The notes under the pieces: model-generated
The model's database searches: none
What the model saw: the letters and a program-made list of their open reading frames with translations, nothing else
Told to the model about the DNA's origin: nothing
Shown: positions 7,361 through 15,714 of the stretch, in pieces
How the letters are laid out: the number at the start of each line of letters is the position of its first letter
How positions within the stretch are numbered: the first letter of the stretch is position 1
DNA from: CAZSXS01 sp964611385
GTDB lineage: Bacteria; Bacillota; Clostridia; Lachnospirales; CAYPQA01
Assembly: GCA_964611385.1 (NCBI GenBank)
Contig: CAZSXS010000001.1
Coordinates: 1-64,000 of the forward strand
Reading direction: 5' to 3'
Length of the DNA: 64,000 nucleotides
Program-made: the position numbers and the translations under genes

Positions 7361-9762
7361 AAGAACTGAATTATTTGGAGCTGAAGAGATTTTGTACACC
7401 TCAGGAGCTAAAATTTAGTACCACAAGGGATTTGGAGCCTTATAACGGCCTAATCGGCCAGAACAGAGCCCAAAGTGCACTGGAATTTGGAATGAAGGTT
7501 GCAGCAAAGGGCTATAACATCTATGTATATGGTGAAGCGGGCACCGGCAGAACCTCCTTTGCAAAAGCCTTTGCGGAAAAGGCTGCCGCTGCCAATGCAG
7601 CTCTGGGGCAGGAGATTCCGCCGGACTTGTGCTATATCTATAACTTCAAAAATCCCAAATGTCCCAAGGTTCTGTACCTTCCGGCAGGCAAAGGAAAAAT
7701 TTTTAAAGAGGAAATGGAAGAGTTTATTAATCGTCTTTTAAATGAGTTGCCCAAGGTTTTCAGTACCAAGGAGTTCGAGGGGAATAAAAATAAGATCGTT
7801 AAAGAATATCAAGGAAAACGCGACGAGCTGGTACGCCGGGTTACAGAAGAGGCAAAAAGTCAAAATTTCGGAGTCAAGTCTACCAATAACGGAATTTATT
7901 TTATGCCCATCATTGAAGGCGAAATGATCAACGAAGAGCAGTACGACGAGCTTAGCCAAGAAATTAAGGATTCAATCTCGAAAAACTCAGAAACCATTCA
8001 AAAGCAGGCAGCCGAAATTATGCGTTCTATCAAAAGCTTTGAAAAGGCAACACGCAAAGAGGTTGAAGATTTAGAATATAGTGTCGGTTTGTTTACGGTT
8101 GGCCACCATATGAGTAAGCTGTTGGAGGGCTACGCCGATCATCAGAATGTTTTGGACTACTTACTGGAAGTCAAGGAGGATATCCTTGAAAATATCGTTG
8201 ATTTTTATGAGGAAGAACCCCCAGAAGAAGAACCCTTACAGCAGCTAATTCCATGGTATGTCAAGAAAAATACAGAAGAAATCTTTACCAAATATAAAAT
8301 CAACTTGCTAACGGATAATGCAGACTTGAGCGGTGCTCCCGTCATTGTAGACTACAACCCTACTTATTCCAATCTGGTAGGAGAGGTTGAATATGATAAT
8401 GAGTTCGGGAATTTTACAACGGATTTCATGAAAATCAAGCCCGGCCTCTTCCACAAGGCAAACGGTGGCTATTTAATTCTCCAGGCGCATGATGTTTTGT
8501 CGAATAATCACTCCTGGGAAGCCATACGGCAGGTGCTTCTAACCGGAGAAATTACCACAGAACCTTTGCGGGAGTTTTCAACGGGCATTGCGGTTTCTGG
8601 GATTAAACCGGAGCCAGTGAAGGTCAACGTGAAAGTCATCATGATCGGCAATGACTTTTTCTATAATCTACTTTATAACTATGATGATGAATTTCAAAAG
8701 CTGTTTAAAATCCGCGCTGACTTTGATTACGAAATGTCCTATAGTGAGGATAATTTGAGCCTGTTGTATGGCTTTATTAAAAAAGCTATTCTGAAGCATA
8801 AGCTTTTGGACTTGGACAGTGAGGCGGTGGCCAGGGTGATTGAATATGGCACAAGGATATCCGAGCGACAGGATCGCTTGACTACCAAACTTAGCCATCT
8901 ACTGGAAATCCTCCATGAAGCCAACACCATTGCAAAGTATGAAAATGCCAAGTTGCTTACGAAGAAGATCATTGATCAAGCCATCGCCGATCGGGAATAT
9001 CGCCTGAACATGTACGAGGAAAAGCTCACCCAGTTGATTGAGGACGATGTGATTATGATTGACACCAACGGTAGCAAGGTGGGTGAAATCAATGGGCTGG
9101 CTGTTTTGGATGTGGGCGACTACTGCTTTGCAAAGCCTTCCAAGATTACAGCCACCACCTATGTGGGCAAGGCTGGAATCATCAACATTGAGAAGGAAGT
9201 CGAAATGAGTGGAAGCATTCACGACAAGGGGGTTCAGGTGCTGACGGGCTTTTTGGGTCAGACTTATGCGCAGGATTTCCCGTTGTCTCTTTCCTGCCGC
9301 ATTTGCTTTGAGCAAAACTACAATGGCATTGACGGGGACTCGGCTTCCAGTACAGAGCTGTATGCTGTTCTGTCCATGCTGTCGGAGCTGCCCATTACGC
9401 AGGAAATTGCCGTTACCGGCAGCATTAACCAGCGTGGGGAAATCCAGCCCATCGGTGGTGTGACCTACAAAGTGGAGGGCTTCTTTGATCTGTGTAAGCG
9501 CAGAGGCCTTACAGGTAAGCAAGGCGTTATCATTCCAAAGCAAAACATCAAAGATCTGGTGTGCAAGGACGAAGTCATTGAAGCCGTCAAAGATAAGAAA
9601 TTCCATATCTATGCCATCGCTCACATTGATGAGGGCATTGAAATCCTCACTGGTGTGGAAGCCGGTAAGAAGAATGCCAAGGGCAAGTACCCGAACAATT
9701 CTGTTCACGGACTGGTGTATAAGAAGCTTAGAGAGTTTTACCGAAAGGCAGTCAGTGAATGA
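7357..9762 (+). CDS. Lon-like ATP-dependent serine protease (AAA_32 / LonB-like type)
   Basis: This 801-aa protein has an N-terminal AAA+ region and a C-terminal Lon (S16) protease domain. The Walker A-like loop GEAGTGRTS (59-67) carries arginine where lysine is usual. A long helical insertion follows (about 110-260). The catalytic Ser-Lys dyad is S662 (GDSASS) and K705 (GVTYKVEG), 43 residues apart as in E. coli Lon. KANGGYLILQA marks the second half of the ATPase. It lacks the LAN substrate domain of housekeeping LonA and probably degrades damaged or specific proteins in the cytoplasm. It overlaps rimI by 4 nt. Confidence 0.92.
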   Translation: MKELNYLELKRFCTPQELKFSTTRDLEPYNGLIGQNRAQSALEFGMKVAAKGYNIYVYGEAGTGRTSFAKAFAEKAAAANAALGQEIPPDLCYIYNFKNPKCPKVLYLPAGKGKIFKEEMEEFINRLLNELPKVFSTKEFEGNKNKIVKEYQGKRDELVRRVTEEAKSQNFGVKSTNNGIYFMPIIEGEMINEEQYDELSQEIKDSISKNSETIQKQAAEIMRSIKSFEKATRKEVEDLEYSVGLFTVGHHMSKLLEGYADHQNVLDYLLEVKEDILENIVDFYEEEPPEEEPLQQLIPWYVKKNTEEIFTKYKINLLTDNADLSGAPVIVDYNPTYSNLVGEVEYDNEFGNFTTDFMKIKPGLFHKANGGYLILQAHDVLSNNHSWEAIRQVLLTGEITTEPLREFSTGIAVSGIKPEPVKVNVKVIMIGNDFFYNLLYNYDDEFQKLFKIRADFDYEMSYSEDNLSLLYGFIKKAILKHKLLDLDSEAVARVIEYGTRISERQDRLTTKLSHLLEILHEANTIAKYENAKLLTKKIIDQAIADREYRLNMYEEKLTQLIEDDVIMIDTNGSKVGEINGLAVLDVGDYCFAKPSKITATTYVGKAGIINIEKEVEMSGSIHDKGVQVLTGFLGQTYAQDFPLSLSCRICFEQNYNGIDGDSASSTELYAVLSMLSELPITQEIAVTGSINQRGEIQPIGGVTYKVEGFFDLCKRRGLTGKQGVIIPKQNIKDLVCKDEVIEAVKDKKFHIYAIAHIDEGIEILTGVEAGKKNAKGKYPNNSVHGLVYKKLREFYRKAVSE

Positions 9763-9816
9763 GAGGCGAATTAGCGGGGAATAAGCTAGGAATAATAAGT
9801 GTGAAGTAAGTACACG

Positions 9817-9866
9817 AAGGGCTGATGCTCACCGATTTTGAATTCGGTAAGCATCAGCCCTTTTTT
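9817..9866 (+). terminator. Rho-independent terminator after the tsaB-rimI-Lon operon
   Basis: AAGGGCTGATGCTCACCG pairs with CGGTAAGCATCAGCCC, followed by TTTTTT. Confidence 0.9.
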
Positions 9867-9916
9867 GTTTACATAAAGCGCTTTGTTAAATTAAGCAGTG
9901 AGCGTAATTGCAGCGT

Positions 9917-9945
9917 TTGACAAAAGATTTCGATGGTGATACAGT
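9917..9945 (+). promoter_or_regulatory. Promoter of the Rpn-family gene
   Basis: TTGACA (9917-9922), a 17-bp spacer and TACAGT (9940-9945). The predicted transcript starts near 9952, which rules out an upstream start codon at 9908 and supports the TTG at 9968. Confidence 0.65.
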
Positions 9946-9967
9946 TAATCAAAAAGGAGGATACGGT

Positions 9968-10813
9968 TTGATTACAGAATACTATCAAAACTACGACGCA
10001 GTTTTCAAAGAAGCATTTACCGTGTTCAAGGATAAGACCCTTTCTGTACTGGGGGTTGAAGAAGATACTTGTCTGTTGGAACTGCTTTCAACGGAGAAGA
10101 AGGAAGTGTTTGTTGAAACGGAATTTTCTGACTTAAGCTTTAAAACAAACAAGTCCTACGGCATACACATCGAAACAGAGGTAGATGTCAGTCAAAAAGA
10201 TTTGCTTCGATTTTGCGGTTACGCCATTGACCTGTGGCAACGGCATGGCATGGAGTTTAAAACGTTGATTGTTACAAATAAGGAAGCCCACATCAAATGT
10301 TTGGATGGACAAAGCCTCAAGTTCACGCCACTCATCGTGAACATGGCTGAACGAAATGCAGATGAATTATTAAGTGAGTTTAAGTCCAAACTAAGTAAGC
10401 AGGAAGCTATAGATGAATTGGCGCTTATTTTTCTTCCTTTGTGCAGTAGTCAGCGCTTGAGTAAGTACGAGTTGTTACTGGAAGGAATTGAATTAGCTTC
10501 AAAAATAAAGCAGGCAAGACTGTCACGAGAAAAACTGGTAGCCCTTATGTTGGTGTTGTGTGATAAATTGGTAGAAAAAGAAAAAATTAATCAATTATGG
10601 GAGGAGTTTAAAAGTATGGTGAAATTAAAAATATTGGAAGTCGCCGAAGAAAAAGGTATGGAAAAGGGTATGGAGAAGGGTATGGAAAAAGGCAAAGAAG
10701 AGCTTATCTTAAACATGTTGGAAAATGGATTGACTTGCGAACAGATTTCAAATTTTACCAATGTACCTATAGAACGAGTTCAACTTGTAGCTTCTATGGC
10801 AGCTGCCATATGA
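9968..10813 (+). CDS. Rpn/YhgA-like PD-(D/E)XK nuclease family protein
   Basis: This 281-aa protein resembles the recombination-promoting nuclease / putative transposase families of Firmicutes: an N-terminal YYQNYDAVFKEAF, VFVETEFSD, then a DLLRFCGYAIDLW stretch. The C-terminal tail repeats EKGMEKGMEKGMEKGKEE and ends in a small helix-turn-helix-like segment (NGLTCEQISNFTNVPIERV). The family includes Mg-dependent DNA endonucleases; canonical catalytic residues were not identified with confidence. A TTG start at 9968 follows AAAAAGGAGG by 7 bp. The tail arises from a 12-bp tandem repeat (about 10656-10700). Confidence 0.75.
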   Translation: MITEYYQNYDAVFKEAFTVFKDKTLSVLGVEEDTCLLELLSTEKKEVFVETEFSDLSFKTNKSYGIHIETEVDVSQKDLLRFCGYAIDLWQRHGMEFKTLIVTNKEAHIKCLDGQSLKFTPLIVNMAERNADELLSEFKSKLSKQEAIDELALIFLPLCSSQRLSKYELLLEGIELASKIKQARLSREKLVALMLVLCDKLVEKEKINQLWEEFKSMVKLKILEVAEEKGMEKGMEKGMEKGKEELILNMLENGLTCEQISNFTNVPIERVQLVASMAAAI

Positions 10814-10905
10814 AGGTCTTTACCTTTTGCCAGTATAAATCGGGTGAACAGACCCGCAGAACAGAGTTCCTATGAACACCGAATTGTGCCCTAAAATTTA
10901 CCCAC

Positions 10906-11586
10906 TTACTGTCTAAGGATATCCAAAAACCCGCTAGCCGCCTTTGAAATATCCGGAGCCTTAAAAATCCCGGAGCCAACAACTGCTACAGTAACACCGA
11001 CATCCAATGCCCTCTGAATATTCTGCAAGTAAAGCCCACCGTCCATTTCGATATCAAGCTGCAAATTCTTCTTGGCAACATACTCGGCCAGTTGGTTTGC
11101 CTTATCCAAGGAAGCCTCTATGAACTTTTGACCCCCAAAGCCCGGTTCCACAGACATGAGCAGCACCATGGAAAGCTCATCCAGGTATGGATATACAGTT
11201 TCTACAGGGGTTTTGGGCTTGATTGTTACCGCTGGGGTCTTACCGAGAGCCTTAATCTTGCGTATGCAGGCCAAAACATCCTCACAAGCTTCTGTGTGAA
11301 TGTTGATGATATCCGCACCGGATTGGGCAAAGGCTTCAACATATCGCTCTGGCTGCACGATCATTAGATGCACGTCAAATACCATCTTTGATATTGCCCG
11401 GATGGACTCGATTACAGGGATTCCGATGGAGATATTGGGCACAAACAGCCCGTCCATTACATCAATATGCAGATACTGAGATCCGGACTCTTCTACAAGC
11501 CGGATATCCTTCTCTAAACATGAAAAATTAGCCGCCAGTAACGAGGGGGCTAATTTTTTTTGTTTATTATGTTGAACTTCTTTCAT
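10906..11586 (-). CDS. rpe: Ribulose-phosphate 3-epimerase
   Basis: This 226-aa TIM-barrel enzyme interconverts ribulose-5-phosphate and xylulose-5-phosphate in the pentose phosphate pathway. Family motifs are LAPSLLAANFSCLEKDI, HIDVMDGLFVPNISIG (metal-binding HxD), VHLMIVQPERYV, MSVEPGFGGQKFI and EMDGGLYLQNI. The start at 11586 has GGAGGTAATCATA upstream; an in-frame ATG 15 bases earlier overlaps that site. It follows rsgA by 72 bp in the order usual for Firmicutes. Confidence 0.95.
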   Translation of the reverse strand: MKEVQHNKQKKLAPSLLAANFSCLEKDIRLVEESGSQYLHIDVMDGLFVPNISIGIPVIESIRAISKMVFDVHLMIVQPERYVEAFAQSGADIINIHTEACEDVLACIRKIKALGKTPAVTIKPKTPVETVYPYLDELSMVLLMSVEPGFGGQKFIEASLDKANQLAEYVAKKNLQLDIEMDGGLYLQNIQRALDVGVTVAVVGSGIFKAPDISKAASGFLDILRQ

Positions 11587-11658
11587 TATGATTACCTCCA
11601 ATATTAATGTTCGCTTGGATTCTCACGCATGGTGACAGTCGAAAGCAGCCATTGGCTG

Positions 11659-12582
11659 TTAAAAAGAGTCCTTGCTTGTCTTTTCCCCATTCAGCAGTCC
11701 CAAATAAACCTCATATCTTCTCTGCGGAATTGCCTTTCCCACTTGGGCTTTCACGGCGCAGTCCGGCTCAGCCAAATGTATACAGTCGGTAAAGCGGCAA
11801 CACGCCAAGTAAGGCTTAAACTCTGGAAACAAGGAATCTAATTTTTCATAGTGCAAGCTTTCAAGAGACAGGGAAGAAAACCCGGGAGAATCAATCACAA
11901 ATGTGTCCTCTGAAACATTAGAAAGCCTGATTAACTCCGTATGACGGGTCGTATGCTTGCCCCGCTCGATTTTTGCGCTCAGTTCTCCGGTTTTCATGGC
12001 TGCCGAATTTCCAGATAGGCAGTTGATCAAGCTCGATTTGCCGACGCCCGAGGGCCCGGCACAAACATTGACCTTCCCCTTTATACGTTCCTTCAAGGCT
12101 TCCAGGCCGCTTTCTGCCTTGGTGGAGGTGGTCAAAACGGTATAACCGATCCCTTGATATTCTTCTATAAGTCTGTCTGCATTCTTGCTGCTTAGATCAC
12201 TTTTATTGATAACGATAAGTATGGAAAAAGAACCTGTTGGAGCGTTTTGTGAGATCACTTCTGCCATCAGAAGAAACTTATCCAACAGAGGGAGGTTAAT
12301 TTCAGGACTTTTTTTAGACAGGACAAGAATAACTTGGTCAATGTTTGATACATAAGGGCGGATTAATTCATTTTTCCTAGGTTTTACCGTTTCGATGTTC
12401 CCGGTCGGCGACTCATTGGCCGAGCCTTGCTCCAATACCCGAATCTCAACCTGATCACCAATCAAAAGAGTCTGGTTTATATTTTTGAAGATCCCTCTTG
12501 CGCTGCATTCAAAAACACCCAACGCCGTATCCACAAAATACAGCCCTCCCACACCCTTAATAATCTTGCCGTCTAAATTCAT
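11659..12582 (-). CDS. rsgA: Ribosome small-subunit-dependent GTPase A
   Basis: This 307-aa circularly permuted GTPase helps mature the 30S subunit. It shows an OB-fold N-terminus, the permuted G motifs IVINKSDL (G4), AGPSGVGKSSLIN (G1, P-loop), GKHTTRHTELIRL (G2) and DSPGFSS (G3). The zinc motif with C, C, H and C around ACCRFTDCIHLAEPDC follows. The ATG at 12582 has GGAGGTTTGT upstream; an upstream in-frame ATG at 12651 lies before the predicted transcription start. Promoter at 12613-12640. Confidence 0.95.
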   Translation of the reverse strand: MNLDGKIIKGVGGLYFVDTALGVFECSARGIFKNINQTLLIGDQVEIRVLEQGSANESPTGNIETVKPRKNELIRPYVSNIDQVILVLSKKSPEINLPLLDKFLLMAEVISQNAPTGSFSILIVINKSDLSSKNADRLIEEYQGIGYTVLTTSTKAESGLEALKERIKGKVNVCAGPSGVGKSSLINCLSGNSAAMKTGELSAKIERGKHTTRHTELIRLSNVSEDTFVIDSPGFSSLSLESLHYEKLDSLFPEFKPYLACCRFTDCIHLAEPDCAVKAQVGKAIPQRRYEVYLGLLNGEKTSKDSF

Positions 12583-12612
12583 ACAAACCTCCATGTACTT
12601 GTTTTTCGATTC

Positions 12613-12640
12613 ATTATACACATTGGGAAGAATTTTGCAA
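12613..12640 (-). promoter_or_regulatory. Promoter of the rsgA-rpe operon
   Basis: On the minus strand TTGCAA (12640-12635), a 16-bp spacer and TATAAT (12618-12613), about 30 bp before the rsgA start. Confidence 0.65.
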
Positions 12641-12667
12641 GAATCATGCAATAATATTCCTCCTGGT

Positions 12668-12696
12668 TTGCTTTATGATTTGCCTGATGTTATACT
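12668..12696 (+). promoter_or_regulatory. Promoter of the PfkB-family kinase gene
   Basis: TTGCTT (12668-12673), a 17-bp spacer and TATACT (12691-12696), divergent from the rsgA promoter. Confidence 0.6.
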
Positions 12697-12742
12697 TATA
12701 AAAAAGAGTTAGCTTAAAAAATCATCAGAAGGGGGTATTCCT

Positions 12743-13681
12743 TTGGTTTTAACAGTCACTTTAAATCCCTGCATTGATAGAACGGTCGTGCTGGAGGACT
12801 TTCAATATGGCGCCTTAAATCGGGTCAAGGAAAGCCGGGTTGATATCGCAGGAAAGGGAATCAATGTAAGCACGGTCTTGAACAACCTGAATTACCAAAC
12901 CTATTGCACTGGCTTTTGCTTTAAAAATGATAGTGAGGTCTTCTACAGCTCGCTGCGCAATAAAGGCATCGGAGCGGACTTTGAGTTGATTGAAGGCAAC
13001 TTAAGAACCAACATCAAGCTTCTGAATCAGGGCGTACTGACGGAGTTGAACGAAAAAGGGGGTCTTGTAACAGAGGAAAGTTTCGAAAGGCTCTTGACGA
13101 AAATAACAACGCTAATCCAACAGCTGCGCTGTGAAACTTTGGTGTTAAGCGGCAGTGTTCCTAGAGGCTTAGGGACGGACGTGTACAAAAAAATCATTCA
13201 AAGGGTCAAAGAACAAGCCTGTACTATAAAAACGATTGTACTGGATGCGGAAGGAAGTCTTTTGGCAGAGGGTTTGACCGCTGGGCCGACGATCATCAAA
13301 CCCAATTTGTTCGAGCTGGAGCAGCACTTTCAAACAAGCCTACGAACAAAGGAAGACATGATCCATACGGCCAGAAAGATCATCGAAGGCGGAGTTCCTT
13401 ACGTTTGCGTTTCTCTAGGAAAGGATGGGGCCATCCTCTTGGATGAAAAGAATGCCTATTTCGGAGCGGCTCCCTCAGTTGAAATCAAGGGCCTGCAAGG
13501 CGCCGGAGATTCTATGGTAGCCGGTCTTTGCATCGGCTTACAGCAGCAAGAATCGTCCGAAGAAATGTTAAGGAGAGCCTTGGCTCTGGCAGCTGCTTCT
13601 ATCAGCCGTAGCGGAACCCTATTGGCTACAAAAATCGAATATGAGCAATACATAAAAGAAGTGAAGGTGGATAAGCTATAG
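12743..13681 (+). CDS. 1-phosphofructokinase / tagatose-6-phosphate kinase family (PfkB)
   Basis: This 312-aa ribokinase-fold sugar kinase carries VTLNPCIDRTV at the N-terminus, VDIAGKGINVSTVL (sugar binding), LVLSGSVPRGL, IKPNLFELE, and the PfkB signature GLQGAGDSMVAG with catalytic aspartate. It resembles FruK/LacC enzymes that phosphorylate fructose-1-P or tagatose-6-P. No PTS fructose permease or regulator lies beside it, so the substrate stays open. The start is TTG at 12743 with AAGGGGGT upstream. Confidence 0.9.
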   Translation: MVLTVTLNPCIDRTVVLEDFQYGALNRVKESRVDIAGKGINVSTVLNNLNYQTYCTGFCFKNDSEVFYSSLRNKGIGADFELIEGNLRTNIKLLNQGVLTELNEKGGLVTEESFERLLTKITTLIQQLRCETLVLSGSVPRGLGTDVYKKIIQRVKEQACTIKTIVLDAEGSLLAEGLTAGPTIIKPNLFELEQHFQTSLRTKEDMIHTARKIIEGGVPYVCVSLGKDGAILLDEKNAYFGAAPSVEIKGLQGAGDSMVAGLCIGLQQQESSEEMLRRALALAAASISRSGTLLATKIEYEQYIKEVKVDKL

Positions 13682-13779
13682 AATAAGATCACAAGGAGCA
13701 ACTTAATGTAAAATACTGTTGTTTTATCTGTTGTTTATTGATTTTTTTGAGGAAATATGATATATTCAGCCCATCGGGC

Positions 13780-13831
13780 CTTTCAAAATATCCGTGTACC
13801 TATACTGCCCCTCATGTCCGGCTTTTTGAAG
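13780..13831 (+). repeat. R1 element, partial copy c (5' part only)
   Basis: CTTTCAAAATATCCGTG...CATGTCCGGCTTTTTGAA matches the 5' half of R1 copies b and d. The long palindrome is missing. It lies in the leader of the permease gene. Confidence 0.65.
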
Positions 13832-13864
13832 ACCCGCAAAATTTATCTTGTTGGAGGAATTAAC

Positions 13865-14944
13865 TTGGAAATCGGACAAATTTTGAAGGACTTTATTGCA
13901 GCCTTAGGGGTTGTCATTAATGGCCTGCCGCAAGGGATCTTGGCCTTGTCCTTCAGCTTTGCTTCAATCCCAACAGCTCTTGCCTTTATGGTTGGGGCCG
14001 TCGGTAACGGAATTGTGGGTTCAGTAGCCCCTATTTCCTTCCAGGCAGAAACAATTACCCTTGCTGGTACCATGGGCAAAAACATGCGAGAAAGGCTCAC
14101 CATGATTTTCTTGGGTGCTTTCGGTATGGCCTTGATTGGCGCTTTTGGCTTGATGAGTGGCATCGTTGGATTCATCGGTGATGATATTACTTCTGCTATG
14201 ATGGCTGGAGTTGGCATCATGCTTGTTAAAGTTTCTGTAGACATGTTCAGAAAGAGTAGCTTAATTGGGGCTACTTCGTTGGCAGCAGCTATTCTCACCT
14301 ACATATTTACTAAGGATTTAGTTTACACCATCATCATTTCTGTTGTCTTATCCAGCCTTGTTGCCGCTTTCAGTAAAAACACCAAGGATACGATCAAAGT
14401 CGAGGAAAGCAGAAAGTTTACACTGACCAAATTCACCTTGAACGCCGGTGTGATTCGAGGTGCGCTAGCCATGATCTGTCTGAATATTGGTGCTAATATT
14501 TCCTTTGGTATGATAACGGGCAGCATGGCCGGTGGAGAGACAAACCCAGCGAACATTGATCATCTTTCTGTCATCAGTTCTCTGGCAGATATGGCCTCTT
14601 CCGCATTCGGCGGGGGGCCTGTTGAGGCGATTATTTCTGCGACTGGTAGCGCACCACACCCTGTTTGGTCCGGCGTGATCATGATGGTGATTATGGCAGC
14701 GATCCTGATCAGTGGCTTACTGCCTAAGATTGCAAAGTTCGTTCCAAGCGAATCCATAGCAGGATTTTTGTTTGTGCTGGGGTGCTTTGTGACTGTACCC
14801 ATCAATGCTTCTGCAGCCTTGGCAGCCAGTCCTATGACGGGCGGTGTCACAATGACTGTAACCGCTTTGTTTGATCCCTTTGTTGGGATGATTTCCGGTA
14901 TTATTATCAAAATGATTCTGCCTCTGATTGGAGTGACTCTATAA
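13865..14944 (+). CDS. NCS2-like purine/pyrimidine permease
   Basis: This 359-aa membrane protein has about 10-12 hydrophobic segments. It includes FGGGPVEAIISATGSAPHP, similar to the NCS2/AzgA signature loop, and an amphipathic NIDHLSVISSLADM segment. It probably imports a nucleobase by proton symport. The start is a TTG at 13865 with TTGGAGGAATTAAC upstream; an ATG at 13757 would put repeat-derived sequence in the protein. Its stop overlaps the phosphoribosyltransferase start (TAATG), so uptake and salvage of one base are probably coupled. Guanine, xanthine or adenine are candidates. Confidence 0.8.
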   Translation: MEIGQILKDFIAALGVVINGLPQGILALSFSFASIPTALAFMVGAVGNGIVGSVAPISFQAETITLAGTMGKNMRERLTMIFLGAFGMALIGAFGLMSGIVGFIGDDITSAMMAGVGIMLVKVSVDMFRKSSLIGATSLAAAILTYIFTKDLVYTIIISVVLSSLVAAFSKNTKDTIKVEESRKFTLTKFTLNAGVIRGALAMICLNIGANISFGMITGSMAGGETNPANIDHLSVISSLADMASSAFGGGPVEAIISATGSAPHPVWSGVIMMVIMAAILISGLLPKIAKFVPSESIAGFLFVLGCFVTVPINASAALAASPMTGGVTMTVTALFDPFVGMISGIIIKMILPLIGVTL

Positions 14945-15489
14945 TGGCTGACACCTATGAATTAAAAGTAGCCGGGCTGACTCGACAGCTTCCCATCATC
15001 CAGATCAATGAAAAACTAAAAATAGCCAGCTTTGTGATCCTAGGGGAAACAGAACTTGTGATTGCCTGTGCCTCTGAACTGGTCAAAAAGCTTCCTAAAG
15101 CTGATCTCTTAATTACAGCGGAAGCTAAGGGCATCCCTCTCGTTTTTGAGCTTTCAAGGTTACTCAAAATGAAGAAGTACTATGTAGCGAGAAAAAGCAT
15201 TAAGCCCTACATGGATGAGCCCTTGGTGGATGAAGTTGTATCCATAACCTCTCAAAAAAAGCAGCTCTTGTGCCTGGACAAGCAGGACAGTGAAGAAATA
15301 AAAGGAAAAAGAGTCATCATCGTGGACGATGTAATCAGCACCGGCAAATCCCTAGAAGCCATTGAGCGACTGGTTCAAAAAGCTGGAGGCCACATTGTTT
15401 GTCGTGCAGCGATCTTGGCTGAAGGAGAAGCTGCTGCTCGCGAAGATATCCTTTTCTTGGAAAAGCTCCCCTTGTTTGCGACTGAATGA
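14944..15489 (+). CDS. Purine phosphoribosyltransferase (adenine PRT-like)
   Basis: This 181-aa type I phosphoribosyltransferase has the PRPP loop RVIIVDDVISTGKS, the ITAEAKGIPLVFELSRLL segment like that of APRT, and KYYVARKSIKPYM. It would turn a free purine base plus PRPP into the nucleotide. Translational coupling with the permease (1-nt overlap) suggests it traps the imported base. Adenine is the best guess from the APRT-like EAKGIP motif; xanthine is possible. Confidence 0.85.
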   Translation: MADTYELKVAGLTRQLPIIQINEKLKIASFVILGETELVIACASELVKKLPKADLLITAEAKGIPLVFELSRLLKMKKYYVARKSIKPYMDEPLVDEVVSITSQKKQLLCLDKQDSEEIKGKRVIIVDDVISTGKSLEAIERLVQKAGGHIVCRAAILAEGEAAAREDILFLEKLPLFATE

Positions 15490-15527
15490 TACCGTAAGAC
15501 TAAAAAGTTCCCCTAGAGACCGTATGT

Positions 15528-15584
15528 AAAATAGAACCTATTGAATGGACTGTAATAAAGGTCGTTCAAATAGGTTCTATTTTT
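15528..15584 (+). terminator. Terminator after the permease-PRT operon
   Basis: AAAATAGAACCTATTGAA pairs with TTCAAATAGGTTCTATTTTT around a 20-base loop. Confidence 0.85.
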
Positions 15585-15596
15585 ATGCAACAACAT

Positions 15597-15631
15597 AAAA
15601 AAGCTGACTCCTGTTCAATCCAGAAGCCAGC
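15597..15631 (-). terminator. Terminator of the HTH-cupin-acyl-CoA synthetase gene
   Basis: On the minus strand AGCTGGCTTCTG pairs with CAGGAGTCAGCT, followed by TTTTTT. Confidence 0.8.
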
Positions 15632-15649
15632 TAGTTTCATCATTTTGTA

Positions 15650-15709
15650 TATTGCTAAATTCTATTGCCTTGGGCGGCGGCTTTGCAAAGCTAAACGGTA
15701 CTGAGTATA
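15650..15709 (+). mobile_element. MITE-like element, partial copy C (right half)
   Basis: CTTGGGCGGCGGCTTTGCAAAGC...GGTACTGAGTATA matches the right half of copy B. The left TIR is missing. It lies 5 bp after the stop of the minus-strand fusion gene. Confidence 0.7.
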
Positions 15710-15714
15710 AGATC

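Noticed and set aside
8899..9708. Long open frame (269 codons) antisense to the Lon-like gene
   Set aside because: It lies wholly inside a clear protease gene, lacks a ribosome binding site and resembles no protein family.
13682..13864. Purine riboswitch before the permease
   Set aside because: No conserved purine-aptamer core was seen; the leader holds only R1 copy c.
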